Notes under the pieces: model-generated
Told to the model about the DNA's origin: nothing
The model's database searches: none
The model's input: the letters and a program-made list of their open reading frames with translations, nothing else
Program-made: the position numbers and the translations under genes
Assembly (NCBI GenBank): GCA_963777975.1
Contig: CAVZSO010000009.1
Coordinates: 194,448-258,447 of the forward strand
Length of the DNA stretch: 64,000 nucleotides
Direction of reading: 5' to 3'
Source of the DNA: CSP1-4 sp963777975
GTDB lineage: Bacteria > Chloroflexota > Limnocylindria > Limnocylindrales > CSP1-4
In this document: one piece after another, positions 60,013-64,000 of the stretch
Layout of the letters: every line of letters begins with the position of its first letter
Numbering within the stretch: the stretch's first letter is position 1

Positions 60013-62750
60013 ATGACCGTCGCGACACCCACGAAGCCCACCGCATGGTATGCCCTCAGCCCTGACGACGCCTTGCGCCAGCAGGGAGTGGCGATCGACG
60101 CCGGCCTGACCTCCGCCGAGGCCGACGCGCGGCGCGCGAAGGTCGGCCCGAACAAGTTCACCGCGGCCAAGAAGGCATCGCGCGGACAGCTGTTCCTGCT
60201 CCAGTACAAGGATCCGATGCAGATCGTGCTCCTCGTCTCGGGCGTCATCTGCCTGTTCCTGCCCGGGCAGTTCTTCACCGGCGTCATGCTCATCCTGCTC
60301 ACCCTGGGCAATGCGCTGATGGGCCTGAACCAGGAGAGCAAGGCGTCATCAGCCGCTGATGCTCTAAGCCAAACGCTGATCGTCACGGCGAAGACCCGCC
60401 GGGGCGGCGACCTCGTTGATGTCCCGATGGACCAGCTCGTCCCGGGCGACATCGTCAACCTGCAGGCCGGAGACCTCGTCCCCGGCGGACGCCCGCATCC
60501 TCACGGCCGCGACACTCGAGATCGACGAATCCGCGCTCACGGGCGAGAGCGTGCCCACCCCCAAGCAGGTGGACGCGGTCGCTGCCGATGCCGCCCTCGG
60601 CGATCGCGTCGACATGGTCTTCATGAACACCCAGGTCACCCGCGGTGCCGGCACGATCCTCGTCGTAACGACCGGAATGGACACTCAGGTCGGCCACATC
60701 AGCGGGATGCTCCAGGCCACTGCGGCCGAGGAAACGCCCCTGACCAAGCAGATCAACGGGTTGACGCGGCAGATCCTGATCCTCGCCGGCTTCGCACTTG
60801 GCGCGTCGCTCCTCCTGGGGATCGCCCGAGGCGTGCCGTTCCAGGAGCTGTTCCTGACCGCGGTCGCGTTCATGATCGCCGCCATCCCGACAGCCCTGCC
60901 GGCGATCGACACGGCCATCCTGTCCAAGGGCTCCCAGCTCCTGGCGGCGGCGGGTGCCATCGTGAAACAGCTCCGCTCGGTCGAGACTCTCGGGTCGACC
61001 TCGGCGCTCAACTCCGACAAGACCGGCACCCTCACGATGAACCAGATGACCGCCGTCCAGCTGACCATCGTCGGGCGCCGCTATACGATCTCCGGCAACG
61101 GTTACTCGACCGTCGGGCAGATCACCCACGCCGCCGGCCAGCCTGAGGTCCCGCTCGAGCAGTACCTGCTGCCGATGGCACTCTGCTCGGATGCCGAGAT
61201 CAGGGACAGCAAGCTCACCGGCGACCCGTCCGAAGGCGCCCTGGTCGTCCTCGCGGCGAAGGGCGGGGTAGATGTGGACCTGACCCGCGAGCAGCACCCG
61301 CGCATCGCGACCTTGCCGTTCGACGCAGCCTACAAGCTTATGGCCACCTTCCACGACTGGACCGACGAGAGCGGCCGCAAGGTCGTACGGGCATATGTCA
61401 AGGGCGCGAGCGACCAGCTCCTCAAGCGCGCCGCCGCCGTCCACGGCCCGGACGGGAAGGAGCTCCCGATCGCGCAGGCTGCGCGATGCGTACCTTGCCG
61501 AGAGCGATCGGATGGGCAAAGAGGGCCTGCGCCTCATGGCCACTGGCCTGAAGGAATTCGACGCGGCCACGTTCGACCCGAACGCCGACCTCCTGAAGGC
61601 GATCGACGGCCTCACGCTCCTCGCGATCGTCGGGATCACTGATCCGCCGCGGCCGGCCGCGCAGGCCGCCATCGCCACCGCCCAGGCCGCCGGCGTCCAC
61701 GTCCGGATGATCACGGGCGACGCCGCGGTCACCGGCGCGGTGGTCGCCCAACAGCTGGGGATCGAGGGCAAGGCGATCACCGGCGCCGAGTTCGCCGCCA
61801 TGAACGACGACGAGGCGCTTCGAGAGGTCGACGGCATCGGGGTCATCGGCCGGGTCACGCCCCAGGACAAGGTCCACCTGGTGGACGTCCTGCGCAAGCA
61901 GGGCCACATCGTGGCGATGACCGGCGACGGCGTGAACGACGCGCCCGCCATCAAGAAGGCCGACATCGGCATCGCGATGGGCATCACCGGGACCGCTGTC
62001 ACCAAGGCCGCCGCCGACATGATCCTGACCGACGACAACTACGCCACGATCATCAAAGCGATCGGCATCGGCCGCAATGTCTACGACAACCTCCTGCGCT
62101 TCATCCGCTTCCAGATGGCCGCCTGCTACGGATACATCACCGTCTTCCTCGGCTCCTCGCTCCTGGACATCGTCGGCGGCATCCCGTTCCTGCCGCTCCA
62201 GACCATGTGGCTGAACTTCACGGTCAACGTATTCCAGGCGATCGGCCTCGGGTTCGGGAAGCCGCGAGACGGCCTCATGGAGGAGAAGCCGCGGCCGAAG
62301 GATCAGAAGATCCTGCCGCGCCCGCTCACCATCTGGCTCATCGTCGTGGGGCTCGTGATGGGCGGCGGCACGCTGGCGGTGATCGCGTGGGCGGCGACCG
62401 CGTTTGACAGCGACACGGTCGCGCGGACGATGGGCGTGACCACGTTCGCACTGTTCCGCATCGCCTCGTCCCTCGAGACGGCCGACGAAAACCGGTCGGT
62501 CTTCAGCGGCTACATCCTCGGCAACCCGGCATTGCTCAAGGCGACCGGCCTCTCCATCGTCACGATCGTCCTGGCAACCGAGCTCGGCATCCTCCAGAAC
62601 GTGCTCGGCATGACCAGCCTCACCGGCGAGCAGTGGCTTGTGTGTATCGGAGTGGCGCTTTCGCTGATCGTCGTCGAAGAGGTCAAGAAGGCGCTCAAGA
62701 TCAAGACCGAGGAGGCCCCCGCCCGGGCCGTCGTGGCCGAGCCCGCCTAA
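60013..62750 (+). CDS. P-type cation-transporting ATPase, two apparent +1 frameshifts
   Basis: An ATPase of about 911 residues with a cation-ATPase N-terminal domain, TGES actuator loop (ESALTGES), phosphorylation site SDKTGTLT, TGDGVNDAPAIKKADIGIAM hinge and ten or so helices. In helix 4 the ion-site motif is IPTALPAI, not the PEGLP of calcium pumps, so the ion is uncertain (Na+, K+, H+ or Ca2+). Extra bases near 60485 (GGCGGAC, repaired VPADARILTAATLE) and near 61480 (repaired ARDAYLAESDRMG) split the reading into three frames; the 2,738 bases give 912 codons after removing two. It follows PPK2 by 57 bases and may be co-transcribed. Confidence 0.9.
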
Positions 62751-62829
62751 ATCGGTGCTCGGCGGCTAGACAGGGCCCGGGCGTGACCGTACCCTCGCGA
62801 CCGAGGGAGACAATGTGGAGGAGGGATCG

Positions 62830-63645
62830 ATGACGACATCAACGCCACCTGCGGGTGAGCCGGTCCTTGAATGGTTCGCGCGTCGCACGGAGAACGTCCG
62901 CGCCAGCGAGCGCGCCTTCGACGACGGGAGCCTGGAGTATCGGCGTCTCTTCAGTGAGGTCTGGGGCACCTTCCTGCTCGTCCTTGTCGCCGCCGGTGGC
63001 GGGGTCATCGGTTCCCAGCCGTACGGCAGCGATCTGACATTGGCCATGAAGGCCTTGGCGCCGGGCATGATGGTCATGGGCGTCATCTTCTTCATGGGCA
63101 CGATCTCCGGCGCACATCTCAATCCAGCGGTCACCCTCGCGTTCGCCGTACGTGGCAACTTTCCCTGGCGGCGGGTACCGGGCTACATCGTGGCCGAGGT
63201 CGTCGGAGCCCTTCTCGCGGCTGCCTTCCTGCAGGTGGTGTTCGGCAACATCATCGCCGGCGCGACGGAGCCAGGGACCGGCGTCACGGGCCTCCAGGCC
63301 GTCATCACCGAGGCGGTCCTCACGCTCGGGCTGGTCAGCGTCATCCTCGGTACGGCAGCCGGCGCCCGCAACGTCGGCATCGCCGGAGCGATCGCCGTCG
63401 GTGCCTATATCGGGCTGGTATCCGTGTGGGGCGCCCCTGTCAGCGGGGCTTCCATGAACCCGGCGCGCTCATTCGCCCCGATGGCCGTTGGCGGTGACCT
63501 CAGCAACTATTGGATCTACCTGGTAGGTCCCCTCATCGGGGCGATGATCGCAGTCGTCTTCGAGCGCATCCTTCGGGGCAAAGCCACCAAGGCCGGCGCC
63601 GAGGCAGCGCAGGGCGTGCTGGACGAGGACACGGCCGGACTGTGA
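62830..63645 (+). CDS. Aquaporin / MIP-family channel
   Basis: A 271-residue MIP-family channel with six helices and both NPA loops: SGAHLNPAVTLAF near residue 100 and SGASMNPARSFAP near residue 208. The N-terminal 45 residues are a soluble extension. Water or glycerol specificity is not certain; the absence of the extra aspartate of glycerol facilitators after the second NPA favours water. GGAGGAGGG precedes ATG 62830; GTG 62815 is less likely. It is convergent with the DUF2252 gene. Confidence 0.93.
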   Translation: MTTSTPPAGEPVLEWFARRTENVRASERAFDDGSLEYRRLFSEVWGTFLLVLVAAGGGVIGSQPYGSDLTLAMKALAPGMMVMGVIFFMGTISGAHLNPAVTLAFAVRGNFPWRRVPGYIVAEVVGALLAAAFLQVVFGNIIAGATEPGTGVTGLQAVITEAVLTLGLVSVILGTAAGARNVGIAGAIAVGAYIGLVSVWGAPVSGASMNPARSFAPMAVGGDLSNYWIYLVGPLIGAMIAVVFERILRGKATKAGAEAAQGVLDEDTAGL

Positions 63646-63658
63646 CCGTCAACGGTCA
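63643..63658. terminator. Hairpin made of both stop codons of convergent genes
   Basis: TGACCG-TCAA-CGGTCA, a six-base-pair stem whose outer bases are the TGA of the aquaporin gene and the TGA of the opposite-strand DUF2252 gene. There is no T-run. Confidence 0.5.
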
Positions 63659-64000
63659 GCCGAGGACCGCCCCAAGCGTAAGATCCGGGCCTAGACGCCC
63701 AATTCGGCGGGGAGCCGACAGAGACTTGATGGCCGCGGTGAAGGCGGCGAAGTCGCGCTCGGTCTGATCGCCGTAGGCAACTGCGAACTCGCCGACGGCC
63801 TGGTCGAACGCGTCGTCGTCGCCGAGGTAGGCAGCGATCGATGCCGGGTCACCCGACCGAGCATGCGCACGCGCCAGCGCCCAGCCGCATAGCTCGGCCC
63901 AGGTCTTGAGATCGTCCGCGGTCATCGCCTCGATGACCGCGCTGCCCTTCTGGTCGTGGAGCTGGCGGATATAGACATGACGCCCGAGGCGTCCTTTGGT
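63656..64000 (-). CDS. DUF2252-family protein, 5' end outside window
   Basis: The last 114 codons of a DUF2252 protein, a kinase-like-fold family of unknown activity. QLHDQKGSAVIEAM, ELCGWALARAHARSGD and FAVAYGDQTERDFAAF match the conserved C-terminus of the family, where the last part is the end of the kinase-like domain. The N-terminal two thirds lie beyond the right edge. It meets the aquaporin gene tail to tail, sharing a small hairpin. Confidence 0.85.
   Translation of the reverse strand, partial: TKGRLGRHVYIRQLHDQKGSAVIEAMTADDLKTWAELCGWALARAHARSGDPASIAAYLGDDDAFDQAVGEFAVAYGDQTERDFAAFTAAIKSLSAPRRIGRLGPDLTLGAVLG

Overview
The window is a 64 kb stretch of a high-GC bacterial chromosome with no rRNA, insertion sequence, phage or CRISPR. 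Gene content suggests a soil or sediment Chloroflexota-like bacterium (class Limnocylindria or relatives; inferred from protein resemblance, not tested). Genes are tightly packed, many pairs overlap as GTGA or TGATG, and many genes have a TANNNT -10 box only 6-9 bases before the start codon, which predicts leaderless mRNAs. About 20 apparent +1 frameshifts, nearly all removable by deleting one base and often next to a G/C run, break otherwise well conserved genes. They look like insertion-type sequencing errors, so several genes are annotated across a frame change.

Region 1 (1-18.4 kb) is a selenium, molybdenum and formate island. It holds the selenocysteine system (selD, tRNA-Sec, selA, selB), fdhD, a mobA-like gene, and an NAD-linked formate dehydrogenase whose catalytic chain carries an in-frame UGA (8806-8808) followed by a bacterial SECIS hairpin. 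The catalytic subunit is split: the iron-sulphur part, including the cluster next to the Mo/W site, is encoded at 2871-3860, while the selenocysteine and pterin part is at 7150-9066. NuoE- and NuoF-like sequences lie between them and may be one fused gene. A methyltransferase, a RidA protein, an HIT protein and a kinase-like protein are interspersed. A cyclase-like gene lies between tRNA-Sec and selA.

Region 2 (18.4-32.9 kb) is mixed: an ACT-domain protein, exonuclease III, a DsbA-like/VKOR pair for disulphide formation, a NirK-like multicopper lipoprotein divergent from an Rrf2 regulator with an NsrR-like cysteine pattern, a YtcJ-type amidohydrolase, an alpha-hydroxy-acid oxidase with a fold-III decarboxylase, an AlkA-type glycosylase, a DUF62 SAM hydrolase, MsrA and an aldo/keto reductase followed by a dehydrogenase remnant.

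Region 3 (32.9-47.6 kb) has five VOC/glyoxalase-fold proteins, two paralogous four-cysteine class III cyclases, OsmC, an FAD oxidase, then a nitrogen-scavenging group: cytosine deaminase, cytosine permease, an agmatinase-family ureohydrolase and a polysaccharide-deacetylase-family hydrolase, followed by a pirin.

Region 4 (47.6-64 kb) is envelope-directed: two MFS exporters, a DUF6325/SHOCT pair, two K+-channel-like proteins, an ABC1/UbiB kinase, a holin-like membrane domain fused to a phosphodiesterase, PPK2, a P-type ATPase, an aquaporin and the end of a DUF2252 gene. Both window edges cut through genes.
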